Source: Thioalkalivibrio nitratireducens DSM 14787 (lineage in GTDB: Bacteria; Pseudomonadota; Gammaproteobacteria; Ectothiorhodospirales; Ectothiorhodospiraceae). Taken from it: a stretch of 64,000 nt of DNA. Below, in pieces: positions 17,547-27,011 of this stretch. The notes under the pieces are model-generated. The model was not told where the DNA came from. It saw only the letters and a program-made list of their open reading frames with translations, and ran no database searches. The DNA is taken from assembly GCF_000321415.2 (NCBI RefSeq), contig NC_019902.2, forward strand, positions 2,976,001-3,040,000, in the 5' to 3' direction. The translations under genes and the position numbers were made by a program. Positions within the stretch are counted from its first letter, which is position 1. The number at the start of each line of letters is the position of its first letter.

Positions 17547-18698
17547 TCACGCCGCGGAATCGACGCGCTCGCCGGAGCGGATGGTGGCATAGGGCGAGTC
17601 CAGAATGCGCTCACCCGCTTCGAGCCCCGTGAGCACTGTGACCATGTCACCCTGAACGGAACCGAGCCGCACCATCCGGACACGGGCCGTGCCATCCGCC
17701 TCCACCACGGCGACGCGGGGAAGGGCGCCCCCGGGAATGATCGCGGACAATGGAATGCGGACCAAGCCCGGCGTGGTGTCCGTTCCCGGGATATGCACAT
17801 CCGCATACATACCCGGTCCTCCGGGAACACCGCGCGGAAGGTCGAACTTCACCGTCACCGTGTGCCGCTGCGGATCGGCGATCGGGAAGATCTGCGCCAC
17901 ACGCGCGTCGACCTCGGTCTTGCTCACGTCCAGCGTCACCCGGACCATGTCCCCGACCCGAAGCCGGGCGACGAGCCGCGCGGGGATGTCGGCCTCGACG
18001 CGGAGGACTTCAACGTGACCGAAGCTGACCAGCGGCTGGCCCGGCTGCACCGTGTCGCCCTCCTCCACATGCTTGCGCATGATCAGCCCCGAGGACGGTG
18101 CGACGGAACGGGTGTCCCGGATGGCCGAGTCGATCTCCTCGAGTCGCGAGCGCGCCTCTTTCCAGCGCGATGCAGCCTGGTCGATCCCGATATACCGGGA
18201 ATAGAGATCCGCGTGCCGGTCCACCGCAGGGTCACCCATACCGGCCATCGCACCCATCGGACGCGTGAAAAACTGATCGAACATTGCGGGCATGCCCATG
18301 CCCGGCATCTGGCCGATGTTCCGGGCACGCGGCGACGCCACCTCCCGGCCATACTGCATCTGTGCCTCGCGCATCGCCGCCTCGGCCGAGCGCATCTCCG
18401 CGAGAGCCTGCTGACGCTGTGCGACCAGGCGCTCGTCGCTGATCGCGACCAGCACCTCGTCACGATCGAAGAAGTCCCCCTCGGCACCCGCGACCAGCGT
18501 CACGCGCCCCCCGATCTGGGCCGTCAGGGCAACCTCGCGAAACGGCACCACGGTACCGCTGACCGTCTGTTCACCCGCCGCCGCGGCTTCCACGGTGATC
18601 ACCGGCCCGAACTGGGCCTGCGAAATGCCTGCGAACAGGAGGGTTGCTGCAGCGAGGGCAGCGGAGAGCGCTCTGTTTGAAATCATGGTCACTTTCAT
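17547..18698 (-). CDS. RND efflux periplasmic adaptor (membrane fusion protein)
   Basis: The 383-aa protein has a signal peptide (ALSAALAAATLLFAGISQAQ), a split biotinyl-lipoyl-like hairpin (EVALTAQIGGRVTLVAGAEG and APSSGLIMRKHVEEGDTV), a coiled coil in between, and the beta-barrel and membrane-proximal domains (LPRVAVVEADGTARVRMVRL). An unusual insertion rich in Met, Gly and Pro (NIGQMPGMGMPAMFDQFFTR) sits in the hairpin. Adaptors link an inner-membrane pump to a TolC channel. No permease or channel gene adjoins it, as flanks are IS debris. The start may be 18698 or 18686; neither has a clear ribosome site. Confidence 0.82.
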   Translation of the reverse strand: MKVTMISNRALSAALAAATLLFAGISQAQFGPVITVEAAAAGEQTVSGTVVPFREVALTAQIGGRVTLVAGAEGDFFDRDEVLVAISDERLVAQRQQALAEMRSAEAAMREAQMQYGREVASPRARNIGQMPGMGMPAMFDQFFTRPMGAMAGMGDPAVDRHADLYSRYIGIDQAASRWKEARSRLEEIDSAIRDTRSVAPSSGLIMRKHVEEGDTVQPGQPLVSFGHVEVLRVEADIPARLVARLRVGDMVRVTLDVSKTEVDARVAQIFPIADPQRHTVTVKFDLPRGVPGGPGMYADVHIPGTDTTPGLVRIPLSAIIPGGALPRVAVVEADGTARVRMVRLGSVQGDMVTVLTGLEAGERILDSPYATIRSGERVDSAA

Positions 18699-19011
18699 GT
18701 CGAAAATCTGGAATGCAGCCTGTGAAACACCAATGCTATAAGTATATCCACAACTACTTATGCACTACGAGGGGAATGACAGGGGAAGAAGGGGTGAATG
18801 AATCCGGTACCCGGCCAGTGCTGCAACAGTGTGCGGGCGAGTCGGGAACAAAGCAGAGTTGAGCACCTGTGGGCACTGGCAGTTCCTTGGAAACGCATTG
18901 CAGCTGTTGCAATGTCGCTGCCATACTGCCGGCAGGTTTTCGAGGGTCCAGCCACCGTGACAGCTGACCCATGTCTCGACCTGACTCGGGGCGTGGTGGA
19001 ACACAAGCGGA
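18699..19011. other. gap upstream of adaptor; no gene recognised
   Basis: This stretch includes the AT-richer upstream region of the adaptor gene. Frames crossing it on both strands show no domain. Confidence 0.45.
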
Positions 19012-19487
19012 TTCCGCTCCGATCTCTACTACCGGCTCGCCGGAGTGACGGTCCACCTGCCTCCCCTGCGCGAACGGCGGGAGTATATGGCCGTCTGCAT
19101 CGATCGCTCGGCGCGGCACTACCGGCTGAAAGCTGCGGCGGACCTGCGCACGCACCTGTTCGAACGGTCCTGGCCGGGCAATTTCACGGAACTGCGGCAT
19201 GTGCTCGATGCGCTCCGGCTCGCGGCGGGCGCATCGGGCTCGCGGACTTGCCGGAAGACTCTGCCCCCGTGGCCCGAGTTCTGGACCCTGATCTCGGCAT
19301 GGCCGGCAATGGCACCGATCCCCTCCCCTTTTCCGCGGAAGAACGCAGGGAACGTGAATCGTTGGGGGCGACCCTCGCCGCACACCATAGCAACAGGACA
19401 CTGGCCGCGCGCCACCTCGTGATCGACCGCGCCACGATCTGGCGCAAGCTGCACCGCCTTCGCCTGATCCCGGAAGGTTCTCGCTGA
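19012..19487 (+). pseudogene. sigma54-dependent activator, C-terminal remnant
   Basis: The frame from 19012 reads FRSDLYYRLAGVTVHLPPLR, ERREYMAVCIDRSARHYRLK, and FERSWPGNFTELRHVLDALR, the end of a sigma54 AAA+ domain. After a frameshift near 19225 it continues as a Fis-type HTH (ATLAAHHSNRTLAARHLVID, RATIWRKLHRLRL). Walker A, GAFTGA and the sensor part are missing. The order suggests an AcoR-like activator decayed by deletion. Confidence 0.7.
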
Positions 19488-19750
19488 TGCGTGACCCTTT
19501 CCGTCAAATTGCCGCCGCCCTCGAACGCGCCCGCCTGACCACCGTCATCGATACCTTCCATGCCGACCTGCGCGCCCAGTACGGAGACCGCCTCCTGCCC
19601 AGCAATCATCGGGCACTGCCGGCGATGCGCGCCCGCCGCAGCGCGCTCAGCCCGCGCATGCAGGTGCGGTGCGACGGCTGTGCCGAACAACGCTTCGTGC
19701 CACATTCCCGCGGCCACCGCGCCTGTCCCCACTGTCAGCACCACGAAAAT
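19487..19750 (+). pseudogene. IS91-type transposase, N-terminal zinc-binding fragment
   Basis: The start reads MRDPFRQIAAALERARL, then AQYGDRLLPSNHRALPAMRA and the zinc-binding cysteines VRCDGCAEQRFVPHSRGHRA-CPHCQHHE typical of IS91-like Y2 transposases. After HHEN the family pattern stops and the rest of the gene is replaced by another IS remnant. Confidence 0.7.
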
Positions 19751-19827
19751 CCGATCACCGAAGCGCGTGTGCTGGCTGTCCGCTCCGGGCCCGACAAGGG
19801 ACGGTCAACCGCGCAAACCGTGCCCGC

Positions 19828-20304
19828 TCAGGGTCGCGACCCGTCAGTGGCAGTGGACGGCCCAAACCCGCTACCCACCTGCGGACCACGACGGGCAGCA
19901 ACCTGGTTGCAAGCAGCCACCGGTTCTTCGTGCAGCGGGTGAAAGCCGACCCGGCAGTCGGTGCAGTAGAAGTACCCGCGCTCCAGGTCGACCGGCCCCT
20001 GCAGGGTGTTGCCGTGCTTGGGATCCCGGCGCTTGCGCCGGATCGGTTTACCGCAGCACGGACACCGGGCCTGGCGCTGGTCCTTGAGATGGGCGTAGAG
20101 CGCATCGGCCAGCGATTGCAGCACGCCACCGAGCAGCTGCTGGCGGCTGCGGGTGAAATGCTGGCTCAACTCCAGCAGCGTAGGCGGCTTTTCCTGTTCG
20201 AACAGGGGCCGCATCTGCTCCAGCCATTGATCCAGTTGTTCATGAGCCATGCGGCGGACCTCCTCCAGCGGGTCGAGGTCCAGCACTCGAGCGGCGCAGC
20301 CCAT
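19828..20304 (-). pseudogene. ISKra4-type transposase, N-terminal fragment
   Basis: From 20304 the frame gives a helical N-terminus (DPLEEVRRMAHEQLDQWLEQ) and a zinc ribbon CPCCGKPIRRKRRDPKHGNT plus YFYCTDCRVGFHPLHE, as in ISKra4 family transposases. The catalytic domain is absent and the end is unrelated sequence. Its start overlaps the DUF4338 stop region by position, as in an IS with two coupled genes. Confidence 0.65.
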
Positions 20305-20307
20305 CGC

Positions 20308-20780
20308 TTAGCCCTCCCCGCGCAGCCAGCGCCGGCTGTGCCGGTGCAAGGGATAGAGCCACACGCTTTTCGGCGCGACGCCGTGACGACGGTGGTGGCG
20401 GTCGTCGCGGCCGCGGCCGCGGGTCTCTCCCACCGCCATCCAGTTGGCGGCCCGATAGCACGCGCCGCGAAAGCGGCGGGAATCCACCAGCGTTTCGAGC
20501 AGCCAGGGCGTGACACCATACTGCGCCGGCCAATCCGCCACCACCTGCCGGGCACTCCGGGCCAGGAGGTGGCTCGCCAGGTTCGGGACCTGCGCCCAGG
20601 ACAGGATCAGAAAACGGCTATTGCACAGGACATGCTGCAGGCGCGCCCGACGCTGCGCGTCGCTCCAGCCGATCCAGCGATCCCGGCCCTGCAGCCGCCA
20701 GGCGGGACTCGAGTATTGCAGGCAGCCGACCACCCCCTGTGCGGATACGGCCAGATAGCGCAGATGGGCGCCAAAAGGCT
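20308..20780 (-). pseudogene. DUF4338 (DruA-like) gene, 5'-truncated
   Basis: The frame reads LRYLAVSAQGVVGCLQYSSP, RDRWIGWSDAQRRARLQHVL, RFLILSWAQVPNLASHLLAR, and RAANWMAVGETRGRGRDDR, closely parallel to the N-terminal domain of the IS4-type transposase in this window. The first 100 or so residues are missing. It ends 3 bp before the ISKra4-type gene, so the two were probably one operon in one element. Confidence 0.7.
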
Positions 20781-20864
20781 ACGCTCCTCGCGATGACGGT
20801 TGGGTTGGAGTCTGCCATTTCGGAATCGCGAAGCTTCCGTGATAATGAACATGACAGAAGACCA

Positions 20865-21473
20865 TTATTCAGCGTTTCCCAACGGCCGGACCGCGACCAC
20901 CTGCACCACGGCACCGTGCCCCGTGTGCAGGCGGCCCTCATGGACCTCTCGCTCGTACTCACGCGCGTGCTCGAATTCCAGCCCGGCCAGTTCTGTGCGC
21001 AGTTCGTCCAGGGTCATCATCAGGCTTGCATCCGACGGGCCTCCCGTTCCCAGCGCGAGTTGGGCCGGAGTATAGGCCTCGAGAATCAGCCGCCCCCCCG
21101 GGCGCAGGCCCTGCACCACCTGCCGGTGCAGGGTCCGGCGCACCGGAGCCGGCAGGTGGCAGAAAATCGACACGATCAGGTGCCAGGATTCCGGCTCGAT
21201 GCGATAGACGTCGAGGTCGGCGACCTCGGTGTCGATGCGCACCCCGCGCTGCACCGCAAGCCGCTTGGCCTTCGCGAGGCCGACAGGCGAGGCATCCACC
21301 GCATGCACTTCGAACCCCTGTTCTGCGAGGAACACCGCGTTGCGCCCCTCCCCCTCGGCCAAGCATAGCGCCCGGCCTTGGCGGGGCAGGTTACCCACCG
21401 CCTCGCGCAGGAATTCGTTCGGCTCGGTACCGTAGACATATTCGTCCGTCCCGTACCGCTGGTCCCAGATCAT
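20865..21473 (-). CDS. class I SAM methyltransferase, TehB/thiopurine-methyltransferase-like
   Basis: The 202-aa product begins MIWDQRYGTDEYVYGTEPNE, a typical opening of the tellurite-resistance TehB-like group. It then shows CLAEGEGRNAVFLAEQGFEV (SAM site), VHAVDASPVGLAKAKRLA, and GLRPGGRLILEAYTPAQLAL. I start at 21473, preceded by GGGAGGTGG. It probably methylates a small thiol-, Se- or Te-containing compound. The acceptor is not shown by sequence. Confidence 0.8.
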   Translation of the reverse strand: MIWDQRYGTDEYVYGTEPNEFLREAVGNLPRQGRALCLAEGEGRNAVFLAEQGFEVHAVDASPVGLAKAKRLAVQRGVRIDTEVADLDVYRIEPESWHLIVSIFCHLPAPVRRTLHRQVVQGLRPGGRLILEAYTPAQLALGTGGPSDASLMMTLDELRTELAGLEFEHAREYEREVHEGRLHTGHGAVVQVVAVRPLGNAE

Positions 21474-21795
21474 CGTCCACCTCCCGCCGCAGGTCCCCCT
21501 CGGCCCGACCACCGTCGGGGCCAATAATAGGTTACCGGCTGCAGGCGCCGCCCGGACCCACGGTGACGCGGGTGGCCAGAACCGCCCGCCCAGCACACGC
21601 CGAACGCAGTCCCGTCGTCATCGCGAGGCCGCCGGCCGCGGCGATCCATGCAGCGGCTGGGCTGCCGCGCCGCTGTGACGGACGAAAACCGCCGGTGGTC
21701 ACGAGGGCCACGGGACCGTGGGGTTCCGTTGCCCCTGCGCCCGCTTTGCCCTACATTTGCGCGCGCTCCAGCATCTTCTGATATTCCAAACCAGA

Positions 21796-22644
21796 ATGAA
21801 CGAAATCACGAACCTCGTACGCGCACGCCTCACCCGCCTGGTCGAGGCGCACCTGACGCAGCGGCTGATCATCGCGCTGATCCTGCTGAACGCGGTCACG
21901 CTGGGACTCGAGACCTCGAGCACCGTGATGGGCGTGATCGGGCCGGTGATCAACGTGGCCGACACGCTGATCTTGACGATCTTCACCATCGAGGTACTGG
22001 CCAAAATGGTCGCCTACGGGCTGCGCTTCTGGCGCAACCCCTGGCATGTCTTCGACTTCTTCGTCGTCGGCATCGCGCTGATTCCAGGCACGGGCCCGTT
22101 CTCGGTGCTGCGCGTACTGCGTCTGCTGCGCCTGGTCTCGATGGTGCCGAAGCTGCGCTTCATCGTCGAGGCGCTGCTGCGGGCGATCCCCGGAATCGCT
22201 TCGATCCTCGGCCTGCTGGTGCTGGTGTTCTACGTGTTCGCGATCATCGCCACCGGGCTGTTCCGGGAAAGCCACCCGGAATGGTTCGGGACGCTCGGCG
22301 CGTCCATGTACACCCTGTTCCAGGTGATGACGCTGGAGAGCTGGTCGATGGGCATCTCGCGCCCTGTGATGGAGGTCCATGCCTGGGCCTGGGCCTTCTT
22401 CGTGCCGTTCATCCTGGTGGCAACCTTCACCGTGCTGAACCTGTTCATCGCAATCATCGTCGACGCGATGCAGCGCATGCACGAGCACCAGGTGGCCGTA
22501 GAAGAGCAGACGATCACGACCGTGGTGCACGAGGAAAATGCCAGCCTGCATGCCGAACTCGCGGCGCTGCGCGAGCAGACCGAGGCACTGCAGGAACGCC
22601 TGGTCCGCATGCAGGCGCTGCTGGAAAAACGGCAGTCTCCCTGA
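21796..22644 (+). CDS. bacterial voltage-gated sodium channel (NaChBac/NavAe type)
   Basis: The 282-aa protein has six membrane helices. S4 carries the gating charges at R106, R109, R112, K119 and R121 (SVLRVLRLLRLVSMVPKLR). The pore has the sodium filter TLESWS (179-184), the same first five residues as NaChBac. S6 ends FIAIIVDAMQ and is followed by a coiled coil (EENASLHAELAALREQTEAL) that assembles the tetramer. Such channels serve pH homeostasis and motility in alkaliphiles; a close relative is known from Alkalilimnicola. Start by comparison with the family; the ribosome site is weak. Confidence 0.93.
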   Translation: MNEITNLVRARLTRLVEAHLTQRLIIALILLNAVTLGLETSSTVMGVIGPVINVADTLILTIFTIEVLAKMVAYGLRFWRNPWHVFDFFVVGIALIPGTGPFSVLRVLRLLRLVSMVPKLRFIVEALLRAIPGIASILGLLVLVFYVFAIIATGLFRESHPEWFGTLGASMYTLFQVMTLESWSMGISRPVMEVHAWAWAFFVPFILVATFTVLNLFIAIIVDAMQRMHEHQVAVEEQTITTVVHEENASLHAELAALREQTEALQERLVRMQALLEKRQSP

Positions 22645-22724
22645 CCCCGACGCCAGGCCCGGCACCGGCACGGCAGACTGCGGTGCGGAAGAGCGCTGCA
22701 TCCTCCGCCGCGCGGCATTCGCGG

Positions 22725-22786
22725 CACCCACGGCAACCCCGGTGCCAGGTGGCGGATGACGGCCTTCGGCCTTTTCCGCCCTACGC
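22725..22786. repeat. dispersed palindromic repeat, family B copy 1
   Basis: CACCCACGGCAACCCCGGTG is followed by the palindromic core GGCGGATGACGGCC-TTC-GGCCTTTTCCGCC and CTACGC. Near-identical copies are at 34672-34732 and (inverted) 48584-48646. The core can fold into a REP-like hairpin. The rest of the 22645-22949 gap shows nothing else. Confidence 0.75.
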
Positions 22787-22949
22787 ATCCGCACCTCCGT
22801 TGATCTCAAAGGAGCTGCCGCTCGCGTCTCGGCGACCCGTAGACTGGGCCAAGTGACCCTGCATGGCTGCGTGCCAGCCAAGGGCAACGGGGATCCGGCA
22901 GGAACCGTGGCCGCACCGGGAGCCCGGGCAAAATGCGCGTCGCCCCGAG

Positions 22950-23879
22950 TCAGGTTTCCGACAGCACCTTGAGGTGGGCCGCGACGCTGCGGCCCAGCGC
23001 CGAGAGGTTGTACCCGCCCTCGAGCACCGAGACCAGACGCCCGTCGCAGTGCCGTTTCGCGATGTCGTACAACGCGCCGGTGAGCCACGCGTAGTCCGAC
23101 TCGACCAGCCGGAAGCCCGCCAGGTCGTCCTCGAGGTGGCCATCGAAACCGGCCGACACCAGGATCAACTCCGGCCGGAACGCCTCCAGTGCCGGCAGCC
23201 AGTGCTGTTCCACCGCCGCCCGCAGCGCCGCGCCATCGGTGCCGGCAGGCAGCGGCAGATTCAGGATATGGTCGCTGACCGTGTCGGCCCCGCTATGCGG
23301 ATAGAACGGATGCTGGAAACTGGAACAGAAGAGCACGCGCGGTTCGTCGCGGAAGATGTCCTCGGTGCCGTTGCCGTGATGCACGTCGAAGTCCGCGATT
23401 GCGACCCGCGACAGGCCGTGACCTTCCATGGCATGGGCGGCACCGACCGCAACGTTGTTGAACACGCAGAACCCCATCCCGTAATCGGCCCCGGCATGGT
23501 GCCCCGGTGGGCGAACGCTGCAGAAAGCGGTGTGCGTCGAATTGGCGAGCACCAGGTCCACCGCGAGCACGACCGCTCCGGCAGCATGGTGCGCCGCGTC
23601 CAGGCTGTGCTCGCCGAAATAGGTATCGCCCCCGTCCAGCGTGGTCCACTCGCCCGGCCCCGGCGCCCCTTCGGCCAACGCATCCAGGTATTCGGGGGAA
23701 TGTACCCGCAACAGCTGCTCACGGCTGGCCAGCGGTGCCTCTCGATGGCGCAACCAGGGCTCGACCCCGGCCGCGATCAGCTGGTCGTCGATCGCGGACA
23801 GCCGCTCGGGGCTTTCGGGATGGTAGCCGGGTCCCCGGTGCCGGGAACAGTTCGGGTGGGAAATGAAAAAGAGTTTCAT
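22950..23879 (-). CDS. histone-deacetylase-family protein (AcuC/AphA-like)
   Basis: The 309-aa protein carries the deacetylase set: RPPGHHAGADYGMGFCVFNN (general-base histidine pair), VAIADFDVHHGNGTEDIF (zinc Asp and His), SAGFDGHLEDDL (second zinc Asp) and LEGGYN near the end. It removes acyl groups from lysine or polyamines in the cytoplasm. The start at 23879 gives the family opening MKLFFISHPNC. It is divergent, across 143 bp, from a Pat-type lysine acetyltransferase, so it may reverse that enzyme's marks, as AcuC does for acetyl-CoA synthetase in Bacillus. Confidence 0.88.
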   Translation of the reverse strand: MKLFFISHPNCSRHRGPGYHPESPERLSAIDDQLIAAGVEPWLRHREAPLASREQLLRVHSPEYLDALAEGAPGPGEWTTLDGGDTYFGEHSLDAAHHAAGAVVLAVDLVLANSTHTAFCSVRPPGHHAGADYGMGFCVFNNVAVGAAHAMEGHGLSRVAIADFDVHHGNGTEDIFRDEPRVLFCSSFQHPFYPHSGADTVSDHILNLPLPAGTDGAALRAAVEQHWLPALEAFRPELILVSAGFDGHLEDDLAGFRLVESDYAWLTGALYDIAKRHCDGRLVSVLEGGYNLSALGRSVAAHLKVLSET

Positions 23880-23947
23880 TGCACGTGCCCCATCAGGCGC
23901 GGACATCGTCTCCAGGCGCGGCACACGACTGGAGACGGGCCGCTACG

Positions 23948-23976
23948 TTGACTATTAGAGCAGGAGCCGATACACA
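23948..23976 (+). promoter_or_regulatory. sigma70-type promoter for the Pat acetyltransferase gene
   Basis: TTGACT (23948-23953), 17-bp spacer, TACACA (23971-23976), about 45 bp before the ATG at 24023. The -35 box fits well and the -10 box moderately. Confidence 0.45.
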
Positions 23977-24022
23977 AGTCTTATTGCAGCGCAGCAAACT
24001 CACTCCCCGCGCAGGACAGACC

Positions 24023-26710
24023 ATGGGTCCCCATTATCTCAACCGCATCCTCTCCGCGCGCGGCATCGCGGTGATCGGCGCGAGCAACCGCCCCGGCTCG
24101 GTCGGGTCGCTGATCTTCCGCAACATGCTGTCGATGGGCTACGAGGGCGACCTCTACGCGGTCAACCCGAAATACCGGAAGGTGCACGGCCGCAAGAGCT
24201 ATCCGGACGTGGGCGCAATCGGCCGCAACCTGGATCTGGCGGTGGTCGCAACCCCCGCCTCGGCGGTTCCCGGCATCATCCGCGAGTGCGGCCAGGCCGA
24301 CGTGCAGGGCGCGATCGTGATCTCCGCCGGGTTCGTCGAGGAAGGGCCGAAAGGCGTTCGTCTGCAGGAGGCCATGCTCGAAGCGGCGCGCCAGACCGGC
24401 CTGCGCGTGATCGGCCCGAACTGCCTGGGGATCATGCGGCCGCGTCACCGGATCAACGCGACCTTCAGTCGGAACCATGCGCTGCCCGGACACCTGGCGC
24501 TGGTCTCGCAGTCGGGTGCGATCTGCACCGCGATCCTGGATTGGGCCGAGGATCAGCACATCGGGTTTTCGCTGGTGGCATCGCTCGGCGACGCGGCGGA
24601 CGTCGACTTCGGCGACCTGCTCGACTTCCTGGCACTCGATCCCGAAACCCGCAGCATCCTGCTGTACGTCGAAGGGATCCGCCATTCGCGGCGGTTCATC
24701 AGCGGCCTGCGCGCCGCAGCGCGGATGAAGCCGGTGATCGTGATCAAGTCCGGCCGGTACGCGGAGGGCTCGCGCGCCGCGATGTCCCACACCGGTGCGC
24801 TGGTCGGCGCCGACGACGTGTTCGATGCCGCGCTGGAACGGGCCGGTGCGGTACGCGCCCAGACCGTTCAGCAGATGTTCTCGGCCGCGAGCATCCTGTC
24901 CAGCGGCGCGCGGGTCCGCGGCAACCGCCTGGCCATCGTGACCAACGCCGGCGGCCCCGGCGTGATGGCCACCGACCGCGCGGTGGAGCTGGACGTGGCC
25001 ATGGCCGAGTTCGGCGCCACCACCATGAAGCGACTCGATGCCGCGCTGCCGCCGCACTGGTCGCATTCGAACCCGGTGGATCTGCTCGGCGACGCCGACC
25101 CTGCCCGCTACGACGCGGCCCTGGCCGCCTGCCTGGAAGACCCCAGCGTCGATGGCCTGCTGGCGATGCTGACCCCCCAGGCGATGACCGACTCCGACGC
25201 ATCCGCGGAAACCGTGATCCGCGCGGCACAGCGCGTCGCACAGGGCAAGCCGGTGCTCACCTGCTGGATGGGCGGCAAGCAGGTGGAAAAGGCGCGCGAT
25301 CGCTTCTGCACCGAAGGCCTGCCTCATTTCATCACCCCCGAGGCCTCGGTGGAGGCGTTCGCCTACCTGACCGCGCACCAGCGCAACCAGCGACTGCTGC
25401 TGCAGGTGCCCGGACCGCTCAGCGACCGCAGCCCCGCCGACGTGGAAGGCGCGCGCATGATCATCGAAGGGGCGCTCGACGAGGGCCGCAAGGTGCTCGG
25501 CACGATGGAATCCAAGGCCGTGCTGGCCGCGTTCCGGATTCCGGTCACGCAGACCGTGCAGGCGCACACCGCCAGCGAAGCGCTGGTCGCCGCGAGCACC
25601 TTGGGCTACCCGCTGGCGATGAAGATCGCCTCCCCCGACATCACGCACAAGTCCGATGTCGGCGGCGTGCGTCTGAACATCACCACTGCCGAGGCGGTGC
25701 GCAAGGGGTTTCTGACCACCATGCAGGAAGCACGCGAGGCGCGGCCCGACGCGCGGCTCGAGGGCGTGACGCTGGAGCGCATGTACCGCAGCCATTACGG
25801 GCGCGAACTGATGGTCGGCGTGCTGCGCGACCCGGTGTTCGGACCCGTGATCAGCTTCGGGTCGGGCGGAACCTCAGTCGAGGTGCTGCATGACCGGGCG
25901 GTCGCGCTGCCGCCGCTGAACGAGACGATCATCCGCGGGATGATCGGCCGCACCCGTGTTGCGCGGTTGTTGCAGCGCTTTCGGCACATGCCGCCGGTGG
26001 ACAAGCTAGCGCTGGAGCAGGTGCTGCTGCGCATCTCCGAGATGGCCTGCGAGCTGCCCGAGATCCACGAGGTCGACATCAACCCGCTGATCGTCGACGA
26101 AAACGGGCTTGCCGCGGTCGACGCCCGGGTCGTCGTCGACTTCCGCCCGAGCTCCGCCGACCGCTATGCGCACATGGCGATCCATCCCTACCCCGGGCAT
26201 CTGGTCGAGACCTGGCCGATGCCGGACGGGATCACGTTGACCATCCGCCCGATTCGCCCGGAAGATGCCCAGATCGAGCAGGCCTTCGTGCGCGGCCTGT
26301 CGGACGAATCCCGCTACTTCCGGTTCATGCAGGCAGTGCATGAACTGACCCAGGAGATGCTGGTGCGCTTCACCCAGATCGACTACGACCGCGAGTTGGG
26401 GCTGATCGCGGTCGTCGAGGGCGAAGCGGGCGAGGAAAAGCAGGTCGCGGTCGCACGCTATACCGCGAACCCCGACCAGCGCAGCTGCGAGTTCGCGATC
26501 GTGGTCGCCGACGAATGGCAGGGACGCGGGATCGGCACCCACCTGATGCAGTCGCTGATGCAGGCGGCGAAGGCGCGCGGAATCGACCTGATGGAAGGCG
26601 AAGTGATCGCCGGCAACAACACCATGCTCGGACTGATGCGCCGGCTCGGCTTCTCGATTCGGCCGAACCGCGACGACGAGGGTGTGGTCGAGGTCAGCCG
26701 CGCGCTGTAG
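24023..26710 (+). CDS. Pat/PatZ-type protein lysine acetyltransferase (acyl-CoA synthetase-like + GNAT)
   Basis: The 895-aa protein has an NDP-forming acyl-CoA synthetase body: a CoA-binding start (IAVIGASNRPGSVGSLIFRN), succinyl-CoA-synthetase-like folds (LRVIGPNCLGIMRP, KSGRYAEGSRAAMSHTGALV) and an ATP-grasp part (GYPLAMKIASPDITHKSDVG, EIHEVDINPLIVD). A C-terminal GNAT domain follows from about 735 (TIRPIRPEDAQIEQAFVRGL; ADEWQGRGIGTHLMQSLM is the acetyl-CoA loop). This is the layout of PatZ (YfiQ), which acetylates acetyl-CoA synthetase and other proteins. I start at 24023 because MGPHYLNRILSARGIAVIGA matches the family's opening. Confidence 0.9.
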   Translation: MGPHYLNRILSARGIAVIGASNRPGSVGSLIFRNMLSMGYEGDLYAVNPKYRKVHGRKSYPDVGAIGRNLDLAVVATPASAVPGIIRECGQADVQGAIVISAGFVEEGPKGVRLQEAMLEAARQTGLRVIGPNCLGIMRPRHRINATFSRNHALPGHLALVSQSGAICTAILDWAEDQHIGFSLVASLGDAADVDFGDLLDFLALDPETRSILLYVEGIRHSRRFISGLRAAARMKPVIVIKSGRYAEGSRAAMSHTGALVGADDVFDAALERAGAVRAQTVQQMFSAASILSSGARVRGNRLAIVTNAGGPGVMATDRAVELDVAMAEFGATTMKRLDAALPPHWSHSNPVDLLGDADPARYDAALAACLEDPSVDGLLAMLTPQAMTDSDASAETVIRAAQRVAQGKPVLTCWMGGKQVEKARDRFCTEGLPHFITPEASVEAFAYLTAHQRNQRLLLQVPGPLSDRSPADVEGARMIIEGALDEGRKVLGTMESKAVLAAFRIPVTQTVQAHTASEALVAASTLGYPLAMKIASPDITHKSDVGGVRLNITTAEAVRKGFLTTMQEAREARPDARLEGVTLERMYRSHYGRELMVGVLRDPVFGPVISFGSGGTSVEVLHDRAVALPPLNETIIRGMIGRTRVARLLQRFRHMPPVDKLALEQVLLRISEMACELPEIHEVDINPLIVDENGLAAVDARVVVDFRPSSADRYAHMAIHPYPGHLVETWPMPDGITLTIRPIRPEDAQIEQAFVRGLSDESRYFRFMQAVHELTQEMLVRFTQIDYDRELGLIAVVEGEAGEEKQVAVARYTANPDQRSCEFAIVVADEWQGRGIGTHLMQSLMQAAKARGIDLMEGEVIAGNNTMLGLMRRLGFSIRPNRDDEGVVEVSRAL

Positions 26711-27011
26711 GCGGCCCGCTTCGCCGCGTAACCCCCTGGCGCGCGTCCCGATCCCATCCGCGGCCGGTTCAGCCCGCCGGTCGAACGGATGGGATTCCCT
26801 GCTGCGCGAAGCTGAAGATCGGCGCGTAACCCAGTGGGTCATGCCAGCCGTCCGCTTCAGTCCGATCCTGTTGCCACGGGATTTCTGCGGCCCGGGCGCC
26901 ACGCTTGCGTCAAGCGCCCGCGAGGTGGCGGCCACGAGACCCTCGGAGACTTGCTGACGGCTTTTCCTCGGCCGTTGCCAAGGCCGGTGGGCACGCCGCG
27001 CTCAGCCGCCC
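26711..27011. other. convergent gap; nothing recognised
   Basis: The space between the convergent Pat and arsJ genes holds no gene and no clear intrinsic terminator. Confidence 0.5.

Noticed and set aside
14267-20780. A Druantia defence system
   Set aside because: DUF4338 is present, but druB-druE-like genes are absent and both copies are tied to transposases.
24286-25893. Long frames on both strands inside the Pat-type gene
   Set aside because: They are high-GC shadow frames; the Pat reading has continuous family motifs.
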